Numbered from the stretch's first letter, positions 53,297 to 63,921 are shown. The stretch is 64,000 nucleotides of DNA from MFD09286-c1 sp963701015 (GCA_963701015.1 OY969556.1:3286001-3350000), one strand, 5' to 3'. The notes: generated by a model not told the origin, from the letters alone. Numbers and translations are program-made.

Positions 53297-54262
53297 ATGA
53301 TAGAGCGGCAGAAGGGTTTGATATTGCTTGGAAGTTTTGGTTTGGTTTCGTTAGTTTTAATTTTCATTTTCGCCACCAAAAAAGTTGAAAATCCAAAAGA
53401 GATTCACGAAAATTATGCTGTATATTCATTGCATTTCCCAGACAGTGTTTCATTTGCAGGAGAGCGCGTACCACTTGAATACTTCGATGTTAAAGAAGCG
53501 CTTGATAGGGAATTACATGTTAATACTTATTGGCAGTCGCAAACCATTTTTATGATAAAAAGGGCAAATCGCTACTTCCCGGAAATTGAGGCTATATTAA
53601 AAGAAGAAGGTGTTCCGGATGATTTTAAATATATGGCAATGGCTGAAAGTGGACTTACAAATTCCGTTTCACCTTCAAATGCTGCAGGGTTTTGGCAATT
53701 TCTCAAAAAAACAAGTGAGGAAAACGGGCTTCAGGTTAATTCCGAAATTGATGAACGCTTTAACATTGAAAAATCAACCCATGCAGCCTGTAAGTTTTTG
53801 AAAAATGCTTACGCAAAATATGGAAATTGGACAATGGCTGCTGCCTCATACAACATGGGTAAACAAGGATTATCAAAACAGCAAGATTTTCAAAAGGAAA
53901 ATAATTATTACAATCTTGCCCTTAACGAGGAAACATCGCGTTATATATATAGAATACTGGCATTTAAATTAGTAATTGAAAATCCTGAATTATACGGTTT
54001 TCATTTAACAAAAGAAGATTTATACCCACCACTGAAATATACAACTGTTGAAGTTGATGGTACTATAAATGATTGGACGTCCTTTGCCAATGAACATAAT
54101 ACAAATTACAAAATGCTCAGGCTTTTTAATCCATGGATACGAGCTGATGTGCTTACCAATAAAAATAAATTTAAATATACAGTTCGAATTCCTGTAGAAG
54201 GTTTTCGTGAATCGCTGTATAATGACACAATCACTGTCGATTCAACACTTCATCATAAATGA
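53297..54262 (+). CDS. Lytic transglycosylase (SLT domain)
   Basis: A 321-residue peptidoglycan-cleaving enzyme anchored by an N-terminal helix (LILLGSFGLVSLVLIFIFA). The SLT domain (about 85-230) contains the catalytic glutamate in MAMAESGL (Glu117) and the family motifs NAAGFWQFLKKTSE and AAASYNMGKQGL. It resembles MltD; the C-terminal part (TTVEVDGTINDWTSFANEHN and LRLFNPWIRADVL) looks like one LysM-like glycan-binding unit. It lies 14 bases before uvrA on the same strand and is probably co-transcribed with it. Confidence 0.9.
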   Translation: MIERQKGLILLGSFGLVSLVLIFIFATKKVENPKEIHENYAVYSLHFPDSVSFAGERVPLEYFDVKEALDRELHVNTYWQSQTIFMIKRANRYFPEIEAILKEEGVPDDFKYMAMAESGLTNSVSPSNAAGFWQFLKKTSEENGLQVNSEIDERFNIEKSTHAACKFLKNAYAKYGNWTMAAASYNMGKQGLSKQQDFQKENNYYNLALNEETSRYIYRILAFKLVIENPELYGFHLTKEDLYPPLKYTTVEVDGTINDWTSFANEHNTNYKMLRLFNPWIRADVLTNKNKFKYTVRIPVEGFRESLYNDTITVDSTLHHK

Positions 54263-54276
54263 TAAATAATTAAAAC

Positions 54277-57122
54277 TTGGAAAACGTTCCGGAAATAAAA
54301 CAACAATTTGTTGAAGATCCTGATTTTATTAATGTTTATGGCGCACGAGTACATAATCTTAAGAATATTGATATATCAATTCCTCGTAATTCCCTTGTTG
54401 TAATTACCGGATTAAGCGGAAGTGGTAAATCATCACTTGCATTCGACACAATTTATGCCGAAGGCCAAAGAAGATATATGGAAACGATGTCGGCATATGC
54501 CAGGCAGTTTTTAGGCAATATGGAGCGTCCTGATGTGGATAAAATTACAGGTTTGAGCCCGGTTATATCCATTGAACAAAAAACAACCAATAAAAATCCA
54601 CGTTCTACAGTAGGCACAATTACAGAAATATACGACTTTCTTCGACTGTTATATGCCCGTGCTTCAACTGCCTATTCATATGAAACCGGTGAACAAATGG
54701 TACGTTATACCGAAGAACAAATAATTAAAATTATTCTTGAAAAATTTGAAGGTAAAAAGATATATATCCTTGCTCCTATTGTAAAAGGCCGAAAAGGACA
54801 TTATAAAGAACTATTCGAACAAATAAGGAAAAAAGGTTTCCTGAATGTCCGCATTGATGGTGAAATAAGGGAAATTGTACATGGCTTAAAAGTCGATAGA
54901 TACAAAGTTCACAACATAGAAGTTGTAATTGATAAAATTGTAGTGGATGAAGCTGACACAAAACGTTTGAAAGATTCTATCCAGGTTGGAATGAAACATG
55001 GAAAAGGGATTATTATGGTTTTAGATAAAGATTCTGAAACACCAAGATATTTCAGCCGTTTGCTTATGTGCCCGACAACTGGTTTATCATATAATGAACC
55101 TGCACCACATTCATTTTCATTTAATTCTCCACAGGGTGCTTGTCATAAATGTAGTGGATTGGGAAAAATCGGAGAAATTGATATTAAAAAGTTAATTCCC
55201 AATCCTAAATTATCTATCCGGAAAGGTGGAATTGCACCTTTAGGTCAATTTAAAAGTTCATTGATTTTCTGGCAACTCGAAGCAATTGCTAATAAACATG
55301 AATTTACACTCAATACACCAATTGAAGAAATTCCGGAAGATGCAATCAATATGATTTTATATGGAACTGAAGAATCGTTGAAAATGCCATCGATTCCTGG
55401 CGGTTTATCAAATTATTTTTTGAGTTTCGATGGTTTGCTCAGTTATTTGAACCAACAAACTGATGCAGAAGAAAGCACAAAAAAGCCTGAAAATAATTAT
55501 ATAAAAGAAATTACTTGCCCGGAATGTAAAGGGCAGCGGTTAAACCGCGAATCGCTTCATTTTAAAGTGAACAATAAAAATATTGCTGATTTATCGCAAA
55601 TGGATATTTCGGCTTTGAATATTTGGCTTGAAACCGCCGAAGATAAAATGAGCGATAAACAACGTGCCATAGCAAAAGAAATTTTTAAAGAAATTCGCAC
55701 GCGTGTTGGTTTCTTGCTAAATGTTGGACTCGATTATCTTTCATTGGACCGGCCTTCACGGACGCTTTCTGGCGGCGAAAGTCAGCGGATACGCCTTGCT
55801 ACGCAAATAGGGTCGCAGTTGGTGAATGTTCTATATATATTGGATGAACCCAGTATTGGACTCCATCAGCGTGACAATGTAAGGCTTATTGATTCGTTAA
55901 AAAAGTTGCGCGACGCCGGCAATTCAATTATAGTGGTTGAACACGATAAAGAAATGATTGAAGCTGCTGATTTTGTTGTTGACATCGGCCAAAAGCCGGT
56001 AGAAATGGTGGAGAAGTTGTAGGTGCCGGAACACCGGAAGAAATTACAAAAGGATGTTCTTTAACCTCGCTTTATTTATCAGGAAAAAAGGGAATTGAAA
56101 TTCCTAAAAAAAGGCGCACAGGAAATGGAAAATTTGTCACTATAAAAGGAGCAAAAGGGAATAATTTAAAGAATGTTACTGTTGATATTCCTTTGGGAAT
56201 GATGGTTTGTGTTACCGGAGTTTCGGGCAGCGGAAAATCAACTTTGATTAATGAAACTCTTCACCCTGTTTTAAGTAAATACTTTTATCATTCATTTGCC
56301 GATGCTTTGGAACACAATAAAATAGAAGGCATTGATAATATTGATAAAGTAATTGAAGTAGATCAGTCGCCATTAGGTCGAACGCCACGCTCAAACCCGG
56401 CTACTTATACTGGTGTTTTTTCAGATATCCGAAAGCTTTTTGAAATGACCCCCGAAGCAAAAATCAGGGGATTTGGAGCCGGTCGATTTTCATTCAACGT
56501 AAAAGGTGGACGTTGCGAAACATGCAGAGGAGCCGGAGTCCAAACAATTGAAATGAATTTTTTGCCTGATGTTTATGTGGTTTGTAAAGATTGTAACGGA
56601 AACCGGTATAATCGTGAAACACTTGAGGTTAAATACAAAGGTGAATCAATAAGTGATATATTAAATATGACAATTAAACAAGCTACAGATTTTTTTAGCA
56701 ATATACCTTCAATTCACAGGAAAATAGAAACCATGCAACAAGTTGGGCTTGGCTATATAACACTTGGCCAGCCTTCAACAACGCTATCAGGTGGTGAATC
56801 ACAACGGGTTAAACTTGCAGCTGAACTCGCAAAAAAAGATACCGGCAACACATTATATATATTGGATGAACCTACAACCGGCCTTCATTTCGAAGATATA
56901 CGCGTTTTAATTGATGTGCTCAATAAACTGGTTGATAAAGGAAATTCGGTTATTATTATTGAACATAATTTGGATGTTATTAAAGTATCTGATTATATTA
57001 TTGATTTAGGTCCGGATGGCGGCGAACGAGGAGGAAAAATTGTTGTTAAAGGAACACCGGAAGAAATTGCAAAATCCGGAAAAGGATTTACTGCTAAATT
57101 CCTAAAGAAAGAACTTTCCTAG
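54277..57122 (+). pseudogene. uvrA: Excinuclease ABC subunit A, split by a one-base frameshift
   Basis: UvrA recognises DNA damage for nucleotide excision repair. The gene starts with TTG 54277 (the only in-frame start after a stop at 54271). The first ABC half carries GLSGSGKSSLAFDTIYAEG, a Cys-rich zinc loop (ACHKCSGLG) and LSGGESQRIRLATQIGSQL. Near 55989-55993 the frame reads DIGQKPVEMVEKL and stops at 56022. Inserting one C restores DIGPKAGRNGGEVVGAGTPE, and the frame then runs to 57122 with GVSGSGKSTLINETL, the zinc finger GGRCETCRGAGV and LSGGESQRVKLAAELA. The repaired protein would be 948 residues, the normal UvrA length. All domains are otherwise intact, so the lesion is recent or a sequence error in a CCC run. 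Confidence 0.93.
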
Positions 57123-57186
57123 ATTTTAGCTGTTTATAACTATTCAAACACATTTGACTTAAGATTAAATTTATTCATTGTTCTGT

Positions 57187-58053
57187 ATGAAGAACGAAAT
57201 TGAAAGTCTCGATTTATATTACAAAGGTTCCCCAGCATCATTCGTATTTAAAACGATGGAGGAAATTGAAAAAGCGAATGTTGGAGCGCCCGACGACCCG
57301 CACAGGCACAATTATTATACAGTTATATGGTCGTATAATGCCACAGGAAAACATATAATTGATTTTAAAGAATATAGCATTGAGCCTCAACATATATTTT
57401 TTGTTAGTCCCGGGCAGGTGCATCAGGTAATCAGCAATCCAAATTCAACAGGAATTGTAATACTTTTTACATCTGAATTTCTTCAAAAAAATAGTATCCG
57501 TGAAGATTTTATTTCTAACCTTCGATTATTCCGCAATTCTGACGAAACACCCCCTTTGCCTTTAAATGAAGGTATGTCTAACAAGCTTCGTATTTTCGCT
57601 GATGCAATGCATGAGACATTCAAATCATCTGCTGATATGAAATTAGATACCCTTGGAGCCTATTTAAAGCTATTTTTGATAGAATGTAATAACCATTGTT
57701 CCCTTTATCCAAGTGAAAATTCTCAATCCATTGAAGTTGGTCGTTCATTGGTGCAAAATTTTAAAAATTTAGTTGAAATTCATTTCCGGACTCTTCATCT
57801 GGTAAAAGATTATGCCGACTTATTAAATGTTACTCCAGGTTATTTAAATGAAGTTATAAAGGAAGCCATAGGCAAACCTGCTAAAAATTACATCCAGAAC
57901 CGTATAATATTAGAAGCTAAACGTATGCTCACTTTCACCAATAAAAGCTTGAAAGAAATTGGCTATGAATTGGGTTTTGATGATCCATCACATTTTAGTA
58001 AATTCTTTAAAGCCTATACAGGCATAACTTTTGCTGAATTTAAAGTTATCTGA
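57187..58053 (+). CDS. AraC-family transcriptional regulator
   Basis: From ATG 57187 (an in-frame TTG at 57178 is less likely) this 288-residue protein has an N-terminal cupin-like sensing domain (DDPHRHNYYTVIWSYNATGK, FFVSPGQVHQV) and a C-terminal double helix-turn-helix (about 190-288). The latter contains LVKDYADLLNVTPGYLNEVI and LKEIGYELGFDDPSHFSKFF, the AraC signature. It is cytosolic, and an unknown small ligand probably binds the cupin. It is transcribed after uvrA and convergent with the OPT transporter gene. It is a possible, untested activator for the direct repeats upstream of yceI, 4 kb away. Confidence 0.9.
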   Translation: MKNEIESLDLYYKGSPASFVFKTMEEIEKANVGAPDDPHRHNYYTVIWSYNATGKHIIDFKEYSIEPQHIFFVSPGQVHQVISNPNSTGIVILFTSEFLQKNSIREDFISNLRLFRNSDETPPLPLNEGMSNKLRIFADAMHETFKSSADMKLDTLGAYLKLFLIECNNHCSLYPSENSQSIEVGRSLVQNFKNLVEIHFRTLHLVKDYADLLNVTPGYLNEVIKEAIGKPAKNYIQNRIILEAKRMLTFTNKSLKEIGYELGFDDPSHFSKFFKAYTGITFAEFKVI

Positions 58054-58132
58054 TAATATTAATTCTAAATCAATAAATATATTTTATCAAAATAAGAATT
58101 TTTTATCAATCAATCTAAATACTTTAATATTT

Positions 58133-60172
58133 TCAAACCTTTTCAACTGAATTTCGCAAAGGAATCCATATTAAAACAACGGATAACAATGCCAATACTA
58201 CAAAACTTAAAAGAATTGGCGGATTTTTGAAAAAATAAAAATAATCGGTAAGGAAAATATTAAAACCTCTGAAGCCAGCTAAAACAAGTCCCATAAGCGC
58301 TTCGCCGGCAATAAGTCCTGATGCTAAAAGTATTCCAATATTTTCAGTAGCAATTTTACGGGTTTCACTAAAACCTTTTCGTTCAGCATATAAATCAACA
58401 GTACCTTTTAATAAACCACCAATAAATATTGCAAATGTTGTTTGAAGGGGAAGGTATAAGCCAACACAAACCAACATTGGGCTTTTTACCTGCATCATAA
58501 TAAAACCAACGCCAAGTAACATTCCAGTTAATATTAAAGGCCATGCCATTTTCCCGCCAACGATACCATTGGAAAGCAAAGCCATTAATCCAGCCTGTGG
58601 TGCAGATAAATTTTTACTGCCAAATCCTCCCTGATAACCTTCTCGCGCTCCTTGTGCTATATCACCATTATTTAACAAAACCAAAACGCCAAACATAACC
58701 AATGCAGAAAGTATCACACCTAAAATATCTCCAATCTGCATTTTCCATGGAGTTCCACCAAGTATATGACCGGCTTTTAAATCCTGTAACATTTCACCAG
58801 CTACAGCCGCGGAAACACAAACAATTGCGGCAACACCTAAAACGGCTGCAATGCCTTCTTTTCCATGAACTCCCAATGCAACCATAATTAGTGCTGTAAC
58901 AACCAAAGCTGTAAGTGTTAACCCGCTAATAGGATTGTTGCTTGAACCCATTATACCAACTAAATATCCAGAAACTGCTGCAAAGAAAAATGCCAGTATT
59001 ATTAAAATTGTGGCTGCTACTATTGCAACAAGTAAAGTAGTTTTAAAAATGAAGAATGTTATAATAAATGTAAGTATGGCTACAGCAAATATTCCAATAA
59101 TAATCCAAATAAAACTTAAATCACGTTCTACACGTGGAGTATCAACATTTTGGCCAGCCATAGCTTTTTTAACGTCACCAACTGAACGGCTAACACCAGT
59201 AAATAAGCTTTTGCGCATTTTATATAAGGTATAAAATGCACTAACCAGCATACCACCAATTGCCATAGGTTTTACAATATATCGAGCAATTTGGTTAACT
59301 GTTTGCAACATTGCTGTAGAACTTGCCTGATCACCTGTCATACCAGGATGTGCAGCAAGAATTGATTGTTTTATACCTTCCATATCGAGCCACGGTGCCA
59401 TAAAATATAAAATCATTGGTACTAAAACTCCCCAGGCTATTACACCTCCACTGAAATTTAGAGCAGCTAAACGAGGACCAATTATATACCCAACACCTAA
59501 ATATGCTGGACTAATCTCAGGTGACCCTGCTAAAATTCCTCCCTGCCCTGTGAAACTCGTTCCACTAATTGATTGTTTAGCAAAAACTATTAATTTTTCC
59601 CAATAAACAGCAAAGAATTTTAATTCACCAAGTAATTTTACTAATCCACCAAAAATAATTGCACCAAATAAAAACTTCGAATTACCGGCATTACTTCTTC
59701 CTGCCTTATGTATTTCAGCAGCAGCAACCGATTCGGGAAATGGTAATTCTACATCTTCAACCATAATGCGACGTAATAAAGCAACGAACATAATTCCCAA
59801 TACGCCTCCAGCAACCAAAATTAAACTGGCAGTTAAATAATTTGATGGTGAAAAAAATGGATTCCATAATCCGGCGATATAAAATGCGGGTATTGTAAAT
59901 ATTGCACCTGCAGCCACTGATTCTCCAATTGAACCAACCGTTCTTGCAAAATTTTCTTCTAAAATTGTACCTTTTAAAGCCTTTAAAATTGCCAATCCAA
60001 TTACGGCAGCAGGATATGTTGCTGCAATTGTCATTCCTGCTTTTAAACCAAGATAAGCATTTGCCGCACCAAGTACAACGGCTAAAATTAAACCAATAAA
60101 CAAAGCTCTAATAGTAAATTCAGCAATGTTTGTTTCAGATGAAACGAAGGGGATATATCTCTTTTCTGCCAT
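58133..60172 (-). CDS. OPT-family oligopeptide transporter
   Basis: A 679-residue integral membrane transporter with about 16 helices. The start ETNIAEFTIRALFIGLILAV and the motif GAANAYLGLKAGMTIAATYPAAVIG (in part NAYLGLKAGMTIAATYP) are diagnostic of the bacterial OPT/YSL family, as are NPISGLTLTALVV, AGEMLQDLKAGHILGGTPWK (in part LQDLKAGHILGGTPW) and QVKSPMLVCVGLYLP. Family members take up oligopeptides or metal chelates driven by protons. Here peptide uptake is more likely than siderophore uptake, but this is inference. The gene stands alone. Confidence 0.93.
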   Translation of the reverse strand: MAEKRYIPFVSSETNIAEFTIRALFIGLILAVVLGAANAYLGLKAGMTIAATYPAAVIGLAILKALKGTILEENFARTVGSIGESVAAGAIFTIPAFYIAGLWNPFFSPSNYLTASLILVAGGVLGIMFVALLRRIMVEDVELPFPESVAAAEIHKAGRSNAGNSKFLFGAIIFGGLVKLLGELKFFAVYWEKLIVFAKQSISGTSFTGQGGILAGSPEISPAYLGVGYIIGPRLAALNFSGGVIAWGVLVPMILYFMAPWLDMEGIKQSILAAHPGMTGDQASSTAMLQTVNQIARYIVKPMAIGGMLVSAFYTLYKMRKSLFTGVSRSVGDVKKAMAGQNVDTPRVERDLSFIWIIIGIFAVAILTFIITFFIFKTTLLVAIVAATILIILAFFFAAVSGYLVGIMGSSNNPISGLTLTALVVTALIMVALGVHGKEGIAAVLGVAAIVCVSAAVAGEMLQDLKAGHILGGTPWKMQIGDILGVILSALVMFGVLVLLNNGDIAQGAREGYQGGFGSKNLSAPQAGLMALLSNGIVGGKMAWPLILTGMLLGVGFIMMQVKSPMLVCVGLYLPLQTTFAIFIGGLLKGTVDLYAERKGFSETRKIATENIGILLASGLIAGEALMGLVLAGFRGFNIFLTDYFYFFKNPPILLSFVVLALLSVVLIWIPLRNSVEKV

Positions 60173-60363
60173 AATTTCTTACTAATTAATTATTTTTCAA
60201 TAACTTATAATATTAATAATTTTTCACTAAATAAAAACTTTTAAAGGTAATAAAATTATGATTCGATGCCAGAACTGTGTTATATAACAGGCATTATGAT
60301 TTAACAATTTATTATCAACGAATTAAATGATATACATTACTTTTACAAATTCAATAAATTAAA

Positions 60364-60924
60364 ATGAAAAAAACAATATTTTTACTAATCGTTGGAATTT
60401 TATCAACTCATATATATTGCCAGGGAACAAAAGGCCTGGTACCGGAAAAGTCAAATGAAGTTGTTCAGTGGCACACCATTGATGAGGCTTTAAAGTTAAA
60501 TAAGCAAAATCCGAAAAAAATTCTAATTGATGTATATACCGATTGGTGTGGCTGGTGTAAAAAAATGGACCGCGATGTATATACCAATCCGGTTATTGCA
60601 CAATTTTTGAATGCCAATTTTTATGCGGTAAAATTTAATGCTGAAACTACTGATACTGTAATTTTTAACGACCGAAAATTCATAAATGAAAAGAAAGGGG
60701 AACGTTCACCCAATCAGTTTGCGGAGGCTTTATTACAAGGTCAAATGTCATATCCATCGGTCGCTTACTTAACTGAAAAGCTGGAATATATTTTTACAAT
60801 TCCTGGTTATAAAACCCCGTCACAACTTGAGGTGATTTTAAATTATGTAGCACAAAATAAATTCAGGCCAATCACAATTGAAGATTTTCAAAAAACATTT
60901 GTTGGAAAAATTAAACCTGAATAA
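60364..60924 (+). CDS. Exported thioredoxin-like protein
   Basis: A 186-residue protein with a signal peptide (cleavage near IYCQG) and one thioredoxin-fold domain. The redox motif is CGWC (Cys62, Cys65) in IDVYTDWCGWCKKMDRDVY, of the DUF255/thioredoxin_7 type that is common in Bacteroidota periplasmic proteins. The segment QMSYPSVAYLTEKLEYIFTI contains the usual cis-proline. It probably acts as a periplasmic reductase or disulfide-handling protein. It is monocistronic, convergent with mscS. Confidence 0.88.
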   Translation: MKKTIFLLIVGILSTHIYCQGTKGLVPEKSNEVVQWHTIDEALKLNKQNPKKILIDVYTDWCGWCKKMDRDVYTNPVIAQFLNANFYAVKFNAETTDTVIFNDRKFINEKKGERSPNQFAEALLQGQMSYPSVAYLTEKLEYIFTIPGYKTPSQLEVILNYVAQNKFRPITIEDFQKTFVGKIKPE

Positions 60925-60973
60925 TATAATTAAACATATTTCTATTCACATATTCCAAATGCAAATTCACAAA

Positions 60974-62215
60974 TTACGATTTCCTAACATCGTGGCCTGT
61001 TGGATCTTGGAATAAACGAAGTTCAAATTCAGGAACCATAGCAATTATATGGTCAAAAATATCAGCTTGAATTGTCTCGTATTTTGGACCAACTTTCTCT
61101 TTCGTATAAACATATATCTCTAATGGTAAACCATGTTCGGTAGGTTGCAAATGTCTTATCATAAAATTCATCCCTGTATTTATATGGGGATTATTTTTTA
61201 AATATGCATCAATATATGCCCTGAATAAAGTTGAATTAGTATAATGTTTTCCATCCCATTTTTGGCCATCGGCAATTCCATGATCTACGTCTTTTAATTC
61301 AAAAAATGGTTTTAGAAGTTCAATTTGTTTAAGTTTTGAAAGCAATTTTTCATCGCAATGTTTTATAGAAAATAAATCTAAGTTTATTGACCTTCGTAGG
61401 CGTCTTCCTTCAGATAATTCTAAACCGCGCCAATTCCAAAACGATTCTGCAACAAACGAATAGGTAGGAATAGTACTGATCGTTTTATTTGTATTTAAAA
61501 CTTTAACGGTGTTCAATTTAATATCAATAACGGTACCATCGGTATTTTTGGTGGGCATTTCAATATAATCGCCAACCCTTAATATATCATTAGATGAAAT
61601 TTGAATTCCGGCAATTAATCCTAATATAGCATCTTTAAAAACAAACATTAATACTGCTGCGAAAGCTGTTAATCCGGCAAATAATGTGCTTAAATCTTTA
61701 TTAATAACTATAGATACAATTACCAGTGCCCCTACAAAATATAAAATAGTTTTTGCCACCTGAACGTATCCTTTTACCGATCGTTCTTTGGCAATTGGCA
61801 AGCTGTTATATATTTCATGCAAAGCATTTATAATTGCATTTACAACTAGAATTATAGTAATTGCAATATAAATATTGGCGCCAGTTTTTACAAAAGCTAC
61901 CAATTTTGGGAATTCATTAAGTGGAACCGGTGATAGCCAGGATATTATTAGTGCCGGAGCTAAATGCGACAGACCATTGAATACACCGTTATCGTAAAAA
62001 ACATCATCGTAAGTATTTTCACTTTTATCAACCCAACGTTTTACAAATGTTTTAATAAATGTTTTTAAAATAAAATTCGCTGCAACAGCTAATAATGCAA
62101 TAATTATACTTAAAAAAGCAGCATTTAAAAAGTGGGCGATGTTTTGATTCAGTCCATGATTAATTAATAACTGCTCAAAATATTTATCGTACCTTAACAG
62201 GTTGATTTCTGACAT
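60974..62215 (-). CDS. MscS-family mechanosensitive channel (YbdG/MscM-like)
   Basis: A 413-residue channel with about five helices in the first half and a cytosolic vestibule domain. The pore-lining helix and beta domain read TLFAGLTAFAAVLMFVFKDAI followed by NDILRVGDYIEMPTKNTDG and STIPTYSFVAESFWNWRG, matching the YbdG/MscM group rather than small MscS. It responds to membrane tension during osmotic shock. The start codon is preceded by a clear GGAGG Shine-Dalgarno sequence (minus strand, 62220-62224 region), unusual for this phylum. Confidence 0.92.
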   Translation of the reverse strand: MSEINLLRYDKYFEQLLINHGLNQNIAHFLNAAFLSIIIALLAVAANFILKTFIKTFVKRWVDKSENTYDDVFYDNGVFNGLSHLAPALIISWLSPVPLNEFPKLVAFVKTGANIYIAITIILVVNAIINALHEIYNSLPIAKERSVKGYVQVAKTILYFVGALVIVSIVINKDLSTLFAGLTAFAAVLMFVFKDAILGLIAGIQISSNDILRVGDYIEMPTKNTDGTVIDIKLNTVKVLNTNKTISTIPTYSFVAESFWNWRGLELSEGRRLRRSINLDLFSIKHCDEKLLSKLKQIELLKPFFELKDVDHGIADGQKWDGKHYTNSTLFRAYIDAYLKNNPHINTGMNFMIRHLQPTEHGLPLEIYVYTKEKVGPKYETIQADIFDHIIAMVPEFELRLFQDPTGHDVRKS

Positions 62216-62290
62216 ATTATCCTCCGTGATTTTTTTCGGGCTACAAAATTAATTATTCAATAAGAATAAAATTGCTAAAAATTCTTAATA

Positions 62291-62327
62291 AAAAAACGCC
62301 AGATACATAAAGTAAATGACGTTTTTT
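62291..62327 (-). terminator. Probable intrinsic terminator of the distal FKBP gene
   Basis: An 8-bp stem AAAAAACG with CGTTTTTT, extended by two more pairs after a mismatch, encloses a loop of about 17 bases and lies 20 bases after the FKBP stop codon on the minus strand. Confidence 0.55.
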
Positions 62328-62346
62328 AAAATATACATTAATATTA

Positions 62347-63087
62347 TTATTTCATCTTCATTTTTGAAGGAGCGCTTTGCATAGCTGGTTGAGCTGCTTC
62401 CTTTGGTAAAATTGAAAGTAATTCCATTTCGAATATTAGAACAGAATTAGGTTTAATTCCACCACGAGGTTCACCACGTTCACCATAGCCAAGTTCTGAA
62501 GGAACATATATTTTATATTTTGAACCAACCTTCATCATTTGAAGAATTTCAGTCCATGCAGGAATAACACCTTTAACAGGTAATTCAGCAGGATGTCCCA
62601 TTTCTTTAGTACTCTGGAATACAGTTCCATCAATTAATGAACCTGTAAAATTTACAGATACCTTATCTTCCAAAGTTGGCACCTGACCAGTTCCCTGAGT
62701 AATAACTTCATATTGTAATCCACTGGCAGTAGTAATAATTCCTTTTTTCGATTTATTTTTTTCAAGAAAATCAAGACCTTCTTGTTTGCTTTTCATGGAT
62801 TGAGTTTTTTCTAAATTCATGAAATAGCTACGCATGTATGCTTGAACAGCATCAGGTTTAATTTTAGGCTCAATTTTATTTAAAGCTTCCTGAATTGCTT
62901 TATCAAATATTGCCTGATTGAAATTTGGAATATCAGAGCTTTTTAAGGATTGGCCAACTTGCACGCCAATACAATAGCTAATACTATCAGCATCATTTTT
63001 CAGGGCAACTGAACTTTTTTGTTTGTTGCAGGAAGCCATTACTACCATTGCAACTGCTGAAACTGTTAAAATGTGTGTAAATTTCAT
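62347..63087 (-). CDS. FKBP-type peptidyl-prolyl isomerase lipoprotein
   Basis: Periplasmic or surface-anchored prolyl isomerase and probable folding factor. I place the start at ATG 63087, because the following residues MKFTHILTVSAVAMVVMASC form a lipoprotein signal; the 21 codons upstream look untranslated. After an N-terminal dimerisation segment (SISYCIGVQVGQSLKSSDIP) comes the FKBP domain (GLQYEVITQGTGQVPTLEDK, SVNFTGSLIDGTVFQST, GVIPAWTEILQMMKVGSKYK in part, PSELGYGERG, VLIFEMELLSI). It is like FkpA/Mip. A paralogue lies 104 bases upstream, suggesting tandem duplication. Confidence 0.92.
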   Translation of the reverse strand: MKFTHILTVSAVAMVVMASCNKQKSSVALKNDADSISYCIGVQVGQSLKSSDIPNFNQAIFDKAIQEALNKIEPKIKPDAVQAYMRSYFMNLEKTQSMKSKQEGLDFLEKNKSKKGIITTASGLQYEVITQGTGQVPTLEDKVSVNFTGSLIDGTVFQSTKEMGHPAELPVKGVIPAWTEILQMMKVGSKYKIYVPSELGYGERGEPRGGIKPNSVLIFEMELLSILPKEAAQPAMQSAPSKMKMK

Positions 63088-63191
63088 TCGTATTAATTTT
63101 GTCAAGGTCTGAAATTGCCCACTAGCCGTAATTTGACAACGGTTTATCAAACTTCTTTCCTTGTGTTTAACTTAATTAAAGTGGGTTATTT

Positions 63192-63872
63192 TTATTTTTT
63201 TACTTTGTCTATTGAAATGAGATCGACTTCGAAAATTAAAACACTTTGTGGCTCAATTCCCGGGACATTTTGATCGCCATAAGCTAATTCTGAAGGAATA
63301 AATAATTGCCATTTTGCTCCTGGTTTCATTAATTGTAATGCTTCTGTCCATCCGGCAATTACACCTTTAACTTCAAATTGTGCAGGTTGGCCACGTTCAA
63401 TTGAACTGTCAAATACTTTACCATTTATTAACTTACCTACATAATTTACAGTAACCGTATCATCAATGGTTGGCGGAGTACCTTCTCCTTCTTTCAAAAT
63501 TTTATATTGAAGCCCACTAGGCAATGTAACTATTCCGTCCTTTTTCTTATTTTCATCTAAAAATTTACGACCGATAACCAGATTTTCAGCACCTTTTTTT
63601 GCTTGCGTTTTTGTTAAATACGACCGAATTATTTGATCAATTTGATCAACTTTTAATGCAGTTGGTTTATCCTTTAATACATCATTTATGGCGTTTAATA
63701 GAATTGCACCATTAACTTCAGTAAAACCTGCTGATTTCATACTATTCCCAATGGCCATTCCCATTCCGTATGAAACGGAATCGATTTCGGTTTTCAAATC
63801 ACTATTTGTATTTTGAGCAAAACTTGCTACAGGCAAAACTATTACAATGGCTAAAACGATTTTCTTTATCAT
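63192..63872 (-). CDS. FKBP-type peptidyl-prolyl isomerase, exported
   Basis: A 226-residue paralogue of the downstream lipoprotein FKBP. It has a cleavable signal peptide (MIKKIVLAIVIVLPVASFAQ) rather than a lipobox, so it is soluble in the periplasm. The N-terminal part (VSYGMGMAIGNSMKSAGF) and the FKBP domain (GLQYKILKEGEGTPPTIDD, VNYVGKLINGKVFDSSIERG, GVIAGWTEALQLMKPGAKW, PSELAYGDQ, VLIFEVDLISI) match the FkpA/Mip pattern, with the active-site aromatic residues present. It is the first gene of the pair and has a good promoter at 63893-63921. Confidence 0.93.
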   Translation of the reverse strand: MIKKIVLAIVIVLPVASFAQNTNSDLKTEIDSVSYGMGMAIGNSMKSAGFTEVNGAILLNAINDVLKDKPTALKVDQIDQIIRSYLTKTQAKKGAENLVIGRKFLDENKKKDGIVTLPSGLQYKILKEGEGTPPTIDDTVTVNYVGKLINGKVFDSSIERGQPAQFEVKGVIAGWTEALQLMKPGAKWQLFIPSELAYGDQNVPGIEPQSVLIFEVDLISIDKVKK

Positions 63873-63892
63873 TTTAAAATTTATTTGGAACG

Positions 63893-63921
63893 CAAAGGTA
63901 TAGTTTATTTAATCAAAACAA
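63893..63921 (-). promoter_or_regulatory. Promoter of the FKBP gene pair
   Basis: On the minus strand TTG (63921-63919), 18 bases, then TACCTTTG (63900-63893), 20 bases before the start codon. Both elements match the consensus; the spacing is slightly short. Confidence 0.55.

Noticed and set aside
57178..57186. TTG start for the AraC regulator at 57178
   Set aside because: It adds only three residues; ATG 57187 is a standard start at the right place.
58935..59234. Plus-strand open frame of 99 codons inside the OPT transporter region
   Set aside because: It is antisense to a firmly identified membrane protein gene, whose helix-rich codons leave long open frames on the other strand.
63088..63150. 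Upstream start for the lipoprotein FKBP
   Set aside because: It would bury the lipoprotein signal 21 residues inside the protein; the ATG at 63087 gives a correct signal and lipobox.
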